Below, one piece after another: positions 53,071 to 62,293 of a stretch of DNA of 64,000 bases. A model generated the notes under the pieces. The model saw nothing but the letters and a program-made list of their open reading frames with translations, had not been told where the DNA came from and searched no databases. Position 1 is the stretch's first letter, and the number at the start of each line of letters is the position of its first letter. The stretch is from Methylomonas sp. LL1. Lineage in GTDB: Bacteria > Pseudomonadota > Gammaproteobacteria > Methylococcales > Methylomonadaceae. The DNA is taken from NCBI RefSeq assembly GCF_015711015.1, contig NZ_CP064652.1, positions 1 to 64,000 of the forward strand. The letters are read 5' to 3'. Both the position numbers and the translations under genes were made by a program.

Positions 53071-53286
53071 ATAGCTTTTGAAAGTGGCGAAATGTCGCGA
53101 TCGACCCCTATGAGCTGTCAGATAAGATTTAATTTGCGGTGACAGGAAAAGGCAAATAAGCTGCCCTTCAAAATGTAGATTAGCTTGCGTAACAGCACAT
53201 TTCGAAGCCAACAATTCCTCCGGATACGCTATCGCTAATCAAAGCAGGCTATCGACTTCTGGTTTAAATGGGATAAGAAAAATTCA

Positions 53287-55086
53287 ATGAATGACGTGTT
53301 TTCAAAAATCAAATCAGGCGACTTATATAGCTTACTAGCAAGTTGCAGTAACGAGGATTTGGCTCCTCTGGTTAGCTATATAACCGATAAGCTTTCGAAT
53401 TATCTTGTAACTGATGATATCTACAAAAGGCATAGTCCAGATCACACAAAATATACCAAATTAATCGCGAGCGAAATTCGACTTTATGGCGGAAATTCGG
53501 TAAGCAATATAGCTCGCGGAGGGGTGGGGCCTGATTATGATGAGGTTTTATTTGATGTTTGTCAGAAGATAGGCATTCCATCAACTAAAGGAAGAATTCT
53601 TGATAATGAATCAAATTTATTAAGAATTTGCCTTCCTTATGGTTGGGAAGCTCTTAGTCCGGTTAATCAACAAGCCGCTGTAAAGAAGGCTAGGGATACA
53701 TACGCAACTACGGGCGGCATAGTTACAACTGGTGTAGGAACTGCAACAATTTTTGCAACTGCTATTAGAACAATCGCTGTACCAGTTGGCGTAGGCTTAA
53801 TTGCTAAAGGTGTTGCTGACCCGGCATTTGAAGTGACTATTCCCTGTGTTTTACACATTGCATATCTTCGGTGGAAAGTGCTCAACTACATCGAAAACCA
53901 CAGGAAGAAAACGTTACAAATCGCTAATGTCAGTGCGTCAACCAATAGTCAATTAGTCGTAAATCGTGATTCACCGCTTATTATCGGGGAAGATGCTGAT
54001 AAACCTGTTCTGACATTTGCCTTGGCTAAAATTTCAAAACACTCTCCCGTAAATTGGCAACCTGTTTCAGAATCTGACGGCACAGGAATTAGCAGTTTTA
54101 ATCCACTATTGCAAGCAGTTCCCAGCATGGTCACCAAGATGCATATTGCTACGACGCAATATGTAGAGGTGAATATTCGGCTGGACTCTTTGACACCAGT
54201 AAAAAATAGCACCGATGAATTAAGAGGCTATGTTATAGGTTCTAACGGTCGTATTACAGAGCAGGCGAAACTACTCTCTCCAGAGAACCTCGAGAAAATT
54301 GTTAATGCGGGCGCATTATTTCAGGTTGCATCTGTAATTGTCGCTCAAAAACATTTGGCAGATATAAGCCAAAAATTGACTGAAATTAAAAAAACAGTTG
54401 ATGATATTCATAAGCATCAGAAAGATAAACGAGAAACAGATATAACAGGAGCGGTCGATTATTTCAAACAAATAGCCCCTTCAATTTTGGCTGGTGAGTT
54501 AAGAGATTCTTATGAACACCAAATTGAAAAATATGAAGGTGAGTTGCTTTCTATTAGAAATCATTTGTTGAAGGATATTAAAAATCAAAATCATGAAATC
54601 GAAAATCTAAAAGATGGTCATATATTTGGTACGGAAGGGATGAAGGCGTTGATAAAGAAGCATCAGAATGAACTTTTCAACCTATATCAGCAACTGTTCC
54701 TTTGCATTCGAGCACGCGCATGTGGTTGGCAGCTTTTGCTTGCATTTCCTAGAACTGAAGAAATTGCAAAAAGCCGTAAACAGAATATTGATGAATCACT
54801 TGCAGTGCTAAATGTTGATGGCGAATTGGTGAAGCAGACCATTGCTGAAATGGATAAAAAAATCCGCAGCCTTTCAGCAATTACCAATACTGCGCAAACG
54901 CTTAATGAACGAAAACTGGATTTATTAAAGTGGCAAGACAAATTGATAGAAGAAATTACATATACTAGAAGTGAAATTGACGCGAATATCCGTTCTGTAG
55001 AATCGTTGGTACAGGATAAACACGGCGCAACAAAATTCCTTCTCAAAGTTGAAGGTGACAAAATAGTTGCCCGTAGCCCTTTGTGA
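53287..55086 (+). CDS. YaaW (UPF0174)-like protein with long helical C-terminus
   Basis: A 599-residue protein. Residues about 10-90 (LYSLLASCSNEDLAPLVSYI, IYKRHSPDHTKYTKLIASEI, YGGNSVSNIARGGVGPDYDE) and 145-195 with GVADPAFEVTIPCVLHIAYL agree with E. coli YaaW-type UPF0174 proteins. That family has about 240 residues and unknown function. Here a further 400 residues follow: a beta-like middle, a possible membrane-touching segment (NAGALFQVASVIVAQKHLAD) and coiled coils to the end. There is no signal peptide. It stands alone between scars of mobile elements with an AT-rich base composition unlike its neighbours. It may be a single-gene defence or conflict effector (inference). Confidence 0.7.
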   Translation: MNDVFSKIKSGDLYSLLASCSNEDLAPLVSYITDKLSNYLVTDDIYKRHSPDHTKYTKLIASEIRLYGGNSVSNIARGGVGPDYDEVLFDVCQKIGIPSTKGRILDNESNLLRICLPYGWEALSPVNQQAAVKKARDTYATTGGIVTTGVGTATIFATAIRTIAVPVGVGLIAKGVADPAFEVTIPCVLHIAYLRWKVLNYIENHRKKTLQIANVSASTNSQLVVNRDSPLIIGEDADKPVLTFALAKISKHSPVNWQPVSESDGTGISSFNPLLQAVPSMVTKMHIATTQYVEVNIRLDSLTPVKNSTDELRGYVIGSNGRITEQAKLLSPENLEKIVNAGALFQVASVIVAQKHLADISQKLTEIKKTVDDIHKHQKDKRETDITGAVDYFKQIAPSILAGELRDSYEHQIEKYEGELLSIRNHLLKDIKNQNHEIENLKDGHIFGTEGMKALIKKHQNELFNLYQQLFLCIRARACGWQLLLAFPRTEEIAKSRKQNIDESLAVLNVDGELVKQTIAEMDKKIRSLSAITNTAQTLNERKLDLLKWQDKLIEEITYTRSEIDANIRSVESLVQDKHGATKFLLKVEGDKIVARSPL

Positions 55087-55334
55087 ATGTCTCTAGCCCG
55101 TAGGCGGTTAACAGCATGCACCGCACTTTAGCGATTGGCGCGACTCGTAAATTCACCCCCCTACAGCTGCTTTTGGCTGGACATTTGCCATTGGCGCTTT
55201 TGATTCGTCTGGCGGCATAATGGCCGATTCTGTTGAAAAGTCGGTTTTATTAAAATTTTAACCAATTTTTGACGTTCGTCAAAATGATAACTGTTTGTTT
55301 TCAAAAATAGCTTGCTTTTTAATTTCACATAAAT

Positions 55335-55674
55335 GCGGACATGTCAACCAGGGTCATGGCGACCCTGGGGACCTTTACCCCCTGCATGGAAATCTATTCA
55401 ATTGACGAAGCGTTTCTTGATTTGACCGGCGTCTATCCGTGTCAATCCGACCCGATTGCTTACGGACAGCGCATCAAGCAAGCGGTGTTCCGCGCGACCG
55501 GCATTCCAGTCTGTGTCGGCATGGGGCCGACCAAGACCTTGGCCAAACTGGCTAACTTCGCCGCCAAGAAATGGCCCAAAACTCACGGCGTATTGGATGT
55601 ATCGGACCAGTTGCGCAGGGAAAAGCTAATGCGTATCGTACCGGTCAACGAGGTCTGGGGGATTGGCCCGCAAC
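55335..55674 (+). pseudogene. umuC: Duplicated fragment of umuC
   Basis: A 340-base direct copy of 34035-34374 with about eight differences seen by eye. It encodes only the middle of the polymerase ([14 protein letters not shown] to VWGIGPQ) and then runs to a stop at 55688. It lacks both the start and the C-terminal domains, so it cannot make a polymerase. The copy lies 21.3 kb away in the same direction and suggests a past insertion into, or recombination at, a second umuC-like gene. Confidence 0.92.
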
Positions 55675-55737
55675 AGCTGATTTTTTGATACAGTAAGCCA
55701 TCAGAATTGATAGTGTTCATTGTCTCGCAGCCGCCGG

Positions 55738-56622
55738 TTACATATTGGTATGGTGATGCAAGAAAAAATCGATGATGGCATCGCTACGCTGTTCCGGCCA
55801 TTGCGCATGCGGTTTGTCGCCTTCGCAATACACGGTTTTTACGCCATTGGCGCAACCGGAATAAGCCACGCAACCGTTGCCGATCGTATCGGGAATCGGC
55901 TCGCATTTGTTACAGGCCGCCCACCAGCCGGCTGTTTGCTGTCCGTAACCCGGAAACAGCCGGTCCTTGCTGCTGTGTATAATCATAACCGGCAAGGGTT
56001 CCGGGCATTTGCGGTCGCGTAAGTCCTCATAGGTTACGCCGGCGGCACTGGGGGCGATTGCTGTAGGAATGTGCCGGGTGCCGGTCATAAAAGCTAAAGC
56101 CATTGCCGAGGTGCCGCCATCGGAATGACCGGTTACATAGACCTGTTTTTCATCGATACACCATTTTTTAGCCATCGCATGGGGGATCGTACCCAGTTCC
56201 ACGGTGGTGCTCGGCGAAAGCTCGGGATGATCGGCATAAGCAACGATAAAACCGGAGCGGGTTGCGGGTAAGGTGAATCCTGTCATCTTCTCCGTTTTGG
56301 CGCGATTCGCACCCGCCGGTGAAAATACCAGTAATAAAGGATGGGCTATCGATGCATCATAATTCTTAGGGGTGCGGACGTTGTAATTTATGCCGTTTTC
56401 GGTTTCTTCTCCGTACGTTTCTCCGGTATCGCCACTCAATAGGTCAGGCTGGCAAGTGCCGCGCGGCATATCCGGTCGGTAAACGGTTTGCCCTAGTTCC
56501 ACCGGAACGCCGCTATGATCCAGCCAAAGCATGCCGGCCAGCGCTATTACCGGCAATCCGAACAAGACTTTTTGCCAACGATTGCTTTCAAGAAGATAGG
56601 ACTTTAACTGTGCAATATTCAT
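55738..56622 (-). CDS. PHB-depolymerase-like alpha/beta hydrolase
   Basis: Esterase of 294 residues of the LpqC/PHB depolymerase group. It has an N-terminal membrane anchor (LFGLPVIALAGMLWLDHSG), then HPLLLVFSPAGANRAKTEKM, the nucleophile elbow GHSDGG (Ser in VYVTGHSDGGTSAMALAF), and IIHSSKDRLFPG with the late Asp, plus a C-terminal His in DKPHAQWP. It has several cysteines, so it is probably periplasmic. It is the last gene of an EthD-membrane protein-esterase set divergent from a LysR regulator. The substrate is unknown. Confidence 0.8.
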   Translation of the reverse strand: MNIAQLKSYLLESNRWQKVLFGLPVIALAGMLWLDHSGVPVELGQTVYRPDMPRGTCQPDLLSGDTGETYGEETENGINYNVRTPKNYDASIAHPLLLVFSPAGANRAKTEKMTGFTLPATRSGFIVAYADHPELSPSTTVELGTIPHAMAKKWCIDEKQVYVTGHSDGGTSAMALAFMTGTRHIPTAIAPSAAGVTYEDLRDRKCPEPLPVMIIHSSKDRLFPGYGQQTAGWWAACNKCEPIPDTIGNGCVAYSGCANGVKTVYCEGDKPHAQWPEQRSDAIIDFFLHHHTNM

Positions 56623-56656
56623 TTTGATGGCTCCCTTGATGGGTTCGGCGCTGGGT

Positions 56657-57244
56657 TTAGGCTTCCGGATTTTGCTCGGGCGTATGCTTTAACGCGGCCC
56701 GGAACAAGCCGTAAGCCAGCAAAGACAGGCTGGCTATCGTTATCAGCAGCGGCGTATAGTTTTTACCCGGCACCGACTCCAGCCCGACGGAGAACGGAAT
56801 ATGGGTATCCAGGCGCTTATCCTTATCAACGATAGCAATATGCGCCAAGTAATTGCCGGCGCCATAACGGCTAAAGTCCACCGAGAGGTTCGCCGTGCCG
56901 GTTTTGACTTTTTGTGGTTCTCGATAAAACACCCGAGTACCATCCGGCTCTTTGGTGATCTCGAATTCGACGCTGACATGGCGCAGGCTTTTGCCCTCGT
57001 AATCGAACACTAACTTGGTGGGGCCGACGCCTGGAATGATGTTGCAGTATTCCAGGTTGCCGGACAATGTCGGGGTATACGCCGTAAGATGCACGCGTTC
57101 AAAGCCCACTCGCGCATTGCAGTTGTCGACCACTTCGGCCGCGCCGCGATGAGCGTGGATATTGCCCAAGGGTAGGCACGTTAGCGCCAAGATCAAGGCT
57201 ATCTTTGCGCCCTGGCTTTTATAACGGTTATGTCCGGTGTTCAT
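56657..57244 (-). CDS. Exported protein with C-terminal membrane anchor
   Basis: A 195-residue protein with a signal peptide (IALILALTCLPLGNIHAHRG), a beta-rich periplasmic domain with GNLEYCNIIPGVGPTKLVFD and VSVEFEITKEPDGTRVFYRE, and one C-terminal membrane helix (LLITIASLSLLAYGLFRAAL). The domain recalls small immunoglobulin-like YtkA or CopC-type folds by strand pattern, but no motif proves it. The start at 57244 follows GGAGG. It lies between the EthD gene and the esterase in one operon. Confidence 0.65.
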   Translation of the reverse strand: MNTGHNRYKSQGAKIALILALTCLPLGNIHAHRGAAEVVDNCNARVGFERVHLTAYTPTLSGNLEYCNIIPGVGPTKLVFDYEGKSLRHVSVEFEITKEPDGTRVFYREPQKVKTGTANLSVDFSRYGAGNYLAHIAIVDKDKRLDTHIPFSVGLESVPGKNYTPLLITIASLSLLAYGLFRAALKHTPEQNPEA

Positions 57245-57288
57245 CGGTTTCCTCCAGCAAAGCATTTAACTTAAGCTGATCAACGCAA

Positions 57289-57615
57289 TTAGAAATCGAA
57301 GGTTTCCACTTCGGAAATCAAAAACGTCGGCGCGCCGCCGCTGGAAATATCCACCGCATGCGCCGCCGTTTCCTGGCCGCCGGGCGAACTTAGGCAGGCT
57401 TGTAAATCGCCAATCGATGGGAAGTACACTTCGGCGATACGATGAAACTGCGCGGCGCTTTGGTCGGCATTGGATTTGATCAGAGAGGCGACGAAGCGGG
57501 TCTTCCCAGCCAACTTTTCCACGGCCATCGGCACGTGTTCGTCGGCATAGCGGCGTTCGAAGGTTTCCAGATCGGTCGGTACTGGGTACATCACAATTAA
57601 TTTTGCTGCTTTCAT
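57289..57615 (-). CDS. EthD-family protein
   Basis: A 108-residue EthD-domain protein (dimeric alpha/beta barrel). Signatures are KLIVMYPVPTDLETFERRYA, with DEHVPMAVEKL and the later YFPSIGDLQACLSSPGGQET. EthD-type proteins accompany ether-degrading or polyketide-like enzymes, often with an unclear catalytic role. It heads the operon transcribed divergently from the LysR gene, with 115 bases between starts, so LysR control is likely. It has a conserved His in the DEHVP motif. Confidence 0.85.
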   Translation of the reverse strand: MKAAKLIVMYPVPTDLETFERRYADEHVPMAVEKLAGKTRFVASLIKSNADQSAAQFHRIAEVYFPSIGDLQACLSSPGGQETAAHAVDISSGGAPTFLISEVETFDF

Positions 57616-57730
57616 AGGTTTCTCGAATGTTTTTGTAAAAAGTAGATGCTATGAAACGCCTATTTTTCCAATTAGTAAAATACCGGTTTTCTATGAAACA
57701 ATAGGTTTTTCCTATTCAATTGGGGTAGAT

Positions 57731-58564
57731 ATGGAAATGCAACAAATACGCTATTTTCTGGCGGTATGCGATAAGGGATCGTTTACGCGGGCCGCGCAAT
57801 CGGCTTTTGTTGCGCAGCCGTCGTTGACGCAAGCAATTAAAAAGCTGGAGGACGAACTGGGCGGGGAGTTATTCAGCCGCGAACGCAGCGGCTGTCGTTT
57901 GACATCGCTGGGGCGTTTGGTGGAGCCGACCCTGAGGCAGATTTTTCACGAGGCGCAAACCATCAAGGCCGAGGCTGTCCGCTTCAGCCGCTTGAACACC
58001 GTGCCGCTGCGCATAGGCGTGATGGCTACTATTGCCGCGCAACATCTCAGCACGTTCTTTGCCGACTTCCAGCAAGAACGGCCGCATGTGGAATTGGAAC
58101 TGGTGGTGGATAACGAGTGTAATCTGGCGCAGCAATTGGATGAGGGAAGGCTGGATTTGATGGTCAGTGCGCCGACCTCGCCGCTGCCGGCGCATTTACA
58201 GTCCTTAAAGCTGTACGAGGAGCGTTATGTAGTGGTTTTTAACGACAAGCATCGCTTCAATCAATTGGAGGTCATCGATTTGGCGACCATCCAATCCGAG
58301 CCTTATCTGGATCGCCTAAACTGCGAATTACGCGAAACCTTGCGCGGCGTTTGCCTGGGCCGGCAGATCAATCTCTATGCGGCTTATAGAAGCAACAGCG
58401 AGGAATGGATATTGAGCATGGTGCGGGCCGGGTTAGGCGTGGCGTTGATGCCGGAATTCAGTGTGCCGAAGCGGGGCGATAAGCTCAAAACCCGGTATTT
58501 AGGGGTAAAACAAGCAGTCGTGTCACCAGCCGCCATTTTAATCTGTCGAACTGGTCTCTTCTGA
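57731..58564 (+). CDS. LysR-family regulator
   Basis: A 277-residue LysR-type regulator. The winged HTH is IRYFLAVCDKGSFTRAAQSA, with LTQAIKKLEDELGGELFSRE; the inducer-binding part follows (RIGVMATIAAQHLSTFFADF). Typical members have about 295-300 residues; the end KQAVVSPAAILICRTGLF stops soon after the SPA motif, so the last helix may be shortened. It divergently faces the EthD operon and probably regulates it and itself. The spacer 57616-57730 holds ATTAG/AATAG repeats that could be its site. Confidence 0.9.
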   Translation: MEMQQIRYFLAVCDKGSFTRAAQSAFVAQPSLTQAIKKLEDELGGELFSRERSGCRLTSLGRLVEPTLRQIFHEAQTIKAEAVRFSRLNTVPLRIGVMATIAAQHLSTFFADFQQERPHVELELVVDNECNLAQQLDEGRLDLMVSAPTSPLPAHLQSLKLYEERYVVVFNDKHRFNQLEVIDLATIQSEPYLDRLNCELRETLRGVCLGRQINLYAAYRSNSEEWILSMVRAGLGVALMPEFSVPKRGDKLKTRYLGVKQAVVSPAAILICRTGLF

Positions 58565-58801
58565 ACACCGACGGTCCGGAATGGCTATTTTCCATGCACC
58601 ACGAATCATTGCTGACGGTCCCTTGCAGCCAGTTCGAAGTCCAAAAATTACTCAAGGTTCAGTCATAACCAGAAAGCGGACACAGCTGCACATCTGCGTG
58701 AATCCGTATAACTCAATGAGCTATTCTCTCAAAAGTCGATAACTGACAAATCCAGCCGTCTGTGTGTACAACGGCAAAAAACTGGGTATTAATGCTTTCG
58801 T

Positions 58802-59275
58802 GTGATAAATTTATTAGACATGAATGCCTTACGACACTCCAAAAATTGGCTCTCTATCGTGCTGATCCTCGCTATCCTTGGTCATTTTGGCCTAGGTCAT
58901 CGCGATGCGTCGGCCTTTGTGCTGTGTTTTGGGGTGGATGGCCATGTCGCTGTGGAGCATATCGGGCATGATCATGGCATCGGTCCGGACAAAAACGACC
59001 ATTTCAGCGATGCAGCCGGTGTCCATTTCACCGGCGGCGATACACCTTGTAACGCCCCATGCACCGACATCTCTCTGGATGGCGATGATCACATCCCATT
59101 GTCATTAACGGATTTTGTAAAAATAGCGCTTGATAGCGGGCTTTTGCCGATATTTTTCCTCTTTTCGCTCTTGGCGCTTCATGGCCGATCTTTTATTCGG
59201 CAACCGATATTTTTCGATCCACCGTTCACCGATCCCCGGCTGCTCGCCCTGCGCAGCATCGTTTTACTGATTTAG
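58802..59275 (+). CDS. Histidine-rich exported protein before czcCBA
   Basis: A 157-residue protein with an N-terminal hydrophobic segment (LSIVLILAILGHFGLGH), a periplasmic stretch rich in His, Asp and Cys (GHVAVEHIGHDHGIGPDKND, GDTPCNAPCTD), and a second hydrophobic segment (LLPIFFLFSLLALHG). It precedes czcC by about 94 bases on the same strand. CzcI-like or other small metal-sensing proteins occupy this place in many Czc operons, but I cannot confirm homology. A role in metal handling is inference. Confidence 0.6.
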   Translation: MINLLDMNALRHSKNWLSIVLILAILGHFGLGHRDASAFVLCFGVDGHVAVEHIGHDHGIGPDKNDHFSDAAGVHFTGGDTPCNAPCTDISLDGDDHIPLSLTDFVKIALDSGLLPIFFLFSLLALHGRSFIRQPIFFDPPFTDPRLLALRSIVLLI

Positions 59276-59369
59276 CCCCATCTCCTAGCTGCAACCTACC
59301 AGCCAAAATCGCAGGTTTAATGCCTGTGTTTTTTGCTGACGTTATCTCTATGCTACGGAGAAGTTTTCC

Positions 59370-60731
59370 ATGTTCCTGAATTCTATGCGGTCATTTGGCA
59401 TCGCATTGTGTTGTTTCATCATTGCCGGTCCGGTAGATGCCAATTCGTCTGACGGCACGCTGTCGTCGGCTCAACCGGACTATCAGGTTCCGAGTGATTC
59501 CAGTCGGCCCATCGCCGAGGAACCGACCGGCGTCTTGGTTTTATCTCAAGCCCTTGCTTTAGCATTAACCCAGAACCCGGAACTGTCGGCCTTTTCCTGG
59601 GAGAGCCGCGCACAGGAAGCCGCCACCCTACAAGCCGGATTGCTCCCTAATCCCACCTTCAACGCTAATGCTTCGAACTTCGGTAATCGGGTTCTTCAGG
59701 GCTTCGATGGCGATTCAGTTACCTTGGAACTCAGTCAATTGATCGAGTTGGGCGGTAAGCGTACCGCACGCATCGAAGCCGCCGCGCTGACCAAGCAGCT
59801 CGCCGATTGGGATTACGAAGCCAAACGTGCCGATGTGCTTACCCAAGTGACTCAAGCCTTTATTGACGTGTTGGCGGCTCAGCAGCGCTTGGCGCTAACC
59901 CAACAAACGCATAATTTGGCGAATCAGACGACCTTAACAACCACTGCACGAGTGCAGGCAGGCAAGGTATCGCCCGTTGAAGAAACCAAGGCCAAAGTTG
60001 CTCGCGCTTCGGTGCAAATTGAGCTGATGCGAGCCCAGAAGGAACTGGAAGCCGCCCGCAAGCGTTTAGCCGCTGGCTGGGGTAGCACTACACCGCGTTT
60101 TGAGACGGTGAGCGGAAATTTGGAAAACATCCAAATACCCGCGTCCCTGGATTCATTGGCGCAACGCCTCTCCAAAAATCCCGATTTAGCCCGTTGGGCC
60201 ACCGAAATTACCCAACGTCAGGCACTCATCTCCATGGAAAAGTCCAAAGCCATCCCGGATGTGACCGCGACCGTCGGCGCCACTAAATATCTGATGCCCA
60301 ATGATTACGCCTTAGTGGTGGGTTTCTCGGTGCCCTTGCCGGTGTTTGATCGCAATCAAGGCCGCATTCAGGAAGCCGAGCATCGGTTGAGCAAAGCGGA
60401 ACAGGACATGCGTAACACCGAGGTACGTATTACCACCGCATTGAACACCGCTTATCAGGCTTTGGATGCCGCCCATTCCGAAGTGATGACCTTACGCCAA
60501 GAGATTCTGCCCGGTGCGCAAAGTGCCTACGACGCGGCCCGCGAAGGTTATCGCTTGGGCAAGTTCGGTTTTCTGGATGTGCTCGACGCGCAGCGCACCC
60601 TGTTTAGCGCCAAAAACCAGTATTTAGTGGCCTTGGCCAATTATCACAAGTCCGTGGTTGACGTAGAACGTCTGGTTGGCAGCGGCATGAACGAGACAGT
60701 GGCGGACAGCCAACCCGAGGTATCACCATGA
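59370..60731 (+). CDS. czcC: CzcC-type outer membrane channel
   Basis: TolC-family channel of 453 residues. It has a signal peptide (SFGIALCCFIIAGPVDANSS), then LSQALALALTQNPELSAFSW, the repeat signature VTLELSQLIELGGKRTARIE and the second half SVPLPVFDRNQGRIQEAEHR, all typical of CzcC/CnrC. It overlaps czcB by four bases (ATGA). It forms the outer part of a divalent-metal exporter with CzcB and CzcA. It is clearly different from the CusC-type channel at 41.8 kb. Confidence 0.93.
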   Translation: MFLNSMRSFGIALCCFIIAGPVDANSSDGTLSSAQPDYQVPSDSSRPIAEEPTGVLVLSQALALALTQNPELSAFSWESRAQEAATLQAGLLPNPTFNANASNFGNRVLQGFDGDSVTLELSQLIELGGKRTARIEAAALTKQLADWDYEAKRADVLTQVTQAFIDVLAAQQRLALTQQTHNLANQTTLTTTARVQAGKVSPVEETKAKVARASVQIELMRAQKELEAARKRLAAGWGSTTPRFETVSGNLENIQIPASLDSLAQRLSKNPDLARWATEITQRQALISMEKSKAIPDVTATVGATKYLMPNDYALVVGFSVPLPVFDRNQGRIQEAEHRLSKAEQDMRNTEVRITTALNTAYQALDAAHSEVMTLRQEILPGAQSAYDAAREGYRLGKFGFLDVLDAQRTLFSAKNQYLVALANYHKSVVDVERLVGSGMNETVADSQPEVSP

Positions 60732-62275
60732 ACACGATTAACAAAAAACAATGGATCGCTATTACCGCGATTATTGCTGTCGGTCTCCTGCTCAGCCTAT
60801 TCATTTTGAACATCGACAAGTCGATGCCGGAAGGAGAGGAACACGGCGAAGAAAGCCATGCAACCGCAAAGCCCCATGATGCTGACAGCGATGAGGATCA
60901 TGAGCACGCCGATGCAACCCAACAGGATCAAGGGCTGCACGGTGGCGCCGTTTACAGTGACGGTGACTTCAAACTGGAAATCGTGCTCAGTGAAGAAGGC
61001 GGTGAACCACGCTTCCAGATTTATGCGTTTGATCAGGATAAACCACTGCAACCCACGGCTGTACAACTCACCATGAGGTTGACACGCCCGAGCGGTGAAC
61101 AACAGCAGATCGAATTCGAGCCCGAAAAGTCGTATTGGCAAAGCATCCAGGCGATTGATGAGCCGCATAGTTTTGCCGCTAATATTACCGCCAGGCACGG
61201 CAGCCGGACGTTTGATTTTGTCTTTAGCAAGGAAGAAGGCAAAGTAGCCCTGAGCGACCAGCAAATCACACAAAATGGTATCTCGCTGCAAACTGCCGGC
61301 CCAGCCCACATCGTCAGCGCCGTAAAGCTACCCGGTGAAATTCGCTTCAATGAAGACAAAACCTCGCATGTGGTACCGCGTCTGGCCGGTGTCGTCGAGA
61401 GCATTTCCGCTAATCTCGGTCAAGCAGTGGAAAAAGGCCAAGTGATTGCTGTGATTGCCAGTACGGCGTTATCGGAACAGCGTAGCGAGTTATTGTCGGC
61501 GCAAAAACGTCTGGAACTGGCTCGCACCACCTTTGCGCGGGAAAAACATTTATGGGAGGCGAAAATCTCAGCGGAGCAGGATTATTTGCAAGCCCGGCAA
61601 GTGATGCGGGAAATGGAAATTGCCGTTCAAAACGCCCAGCAAAAATTGATCGCACTCGGCGCAAGCCCCACGGTACCGGCCAATAGCGGCAGCCTCAACC
61701 GTTATGAAATTCGTGCACCGTTCGACGGCATGGTGGTCGAGAAGCATATTGCTTTGGGCGAAGCGGTCAAGGAAGACGCCAGCATCTTCACCATTTCCGA
61801 CTTATCAACGGTATGGGCGGAAATTATCGTCTCGGCGAAGGATTTGAATGTGGTCCAGGTTGGCAAGCAAGTCACCATCAAGGCCACGGCATTCGACTCT
61901 ACCGCATCCGGCACCTTGTCCTACGTAGGCGCATTGATGGGCGAACAAACCCGCACCGCCACGGCACGGGTCACGCTCGATAATCCGCAGATGGCCTGGC
62001 GGCCCGGCTTGTTTATCACCGTCGATCTGCCCGCCAAGGAAAGCGACGTTCCGATAGCGGTCGCCAGTGATGCCATTCAGATGGTGAAAAATCAAGCGAC
62101 GATCTTTATTCGCGTGCCGGGTGGCTTTGTTGCCCAACCGGTTACGACCGGCCTCTCCGATGGCAAAGTCACCGAAATCGCAGCCGGACTGATGCCGGGC
62201 ACGGAATACGCGGTTAACGGCAGCTTTGTCATTAAATCCGAGCAAGGCAAAAGCAGTGCCGAGCACTCGCATTAA
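60728..62275 (+). CDS. czcB: CzcB-type periplasmic adaptor
   Basis: Membrane fusion protein of 515 residues. After an N-terminal anchor (IAITAIIAVGLLLSLFILN) comes a histidine/acidic stretch EEHGEESHATAKPHDADS, DEDHEHADATQQ, likely a metal-buffering tail. The central YFARxx and barrel-sandwich parts are visible as RLAGVVESISANLGQAVEKG, APFDGMVVEKHIALGEAV and LSTVWAEIIVSAKDLNVV. It is longer than CusB because of the extra N-terminal domain. It lies between czcC and czcA with 18 bases before czcA. Confidence 0.93.
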   Translation: MNTINKKQWIAITAIIAVGLLLSLFILNIDKSMPEGEEHGEESHATAKPHDADSDEDHEHADATQQDQGLHGGAVYSDGDFKLEIVLSEEGGEPRFQIYAFDQDKPLQPTAVQLTMRLTRPSGEQQQIEFEPEKSYWQSIQAIDEPHSFAANITARHGSRTFDFVFSKEEGKVALSDQQITQNGISLQTAGPAHIVSAVKLPGEIRFNEDKTSHVVPRLAGVVESISANLGQAVEKGQVIAVIASTALSEQRSELLSAQKRLELARTTFAREKHLWEAKISAEQDYLQARQVMREMEIAVQNAQQKLIALGASPTVPANSGSLNRYEIRAPFDGMVVEKHIALGEAVKEDASIFTISDLSTVWAEIIVSAKDLNVVQVGKQVTIKATAFDSTASGTLSYVGALMGEQTRTATARVTLDNPQMAWRPGLFITVDLPAKESDVPIAVASDAIQMVKNQATIFIRVPGGFVAQPVTTGLSDGKVTEIAAGLMPGTEYAVNGSFVIKSEQGKSSAEHSH

Positions 62276-62293
62276 TCCCCAGGAGCGCACATC

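Noticed and set aside
55341-55688. Second functional UmuC
   Set aside because: It lacks the start, the first catalytic strand and the C-terminal half; it is a copied fragment.
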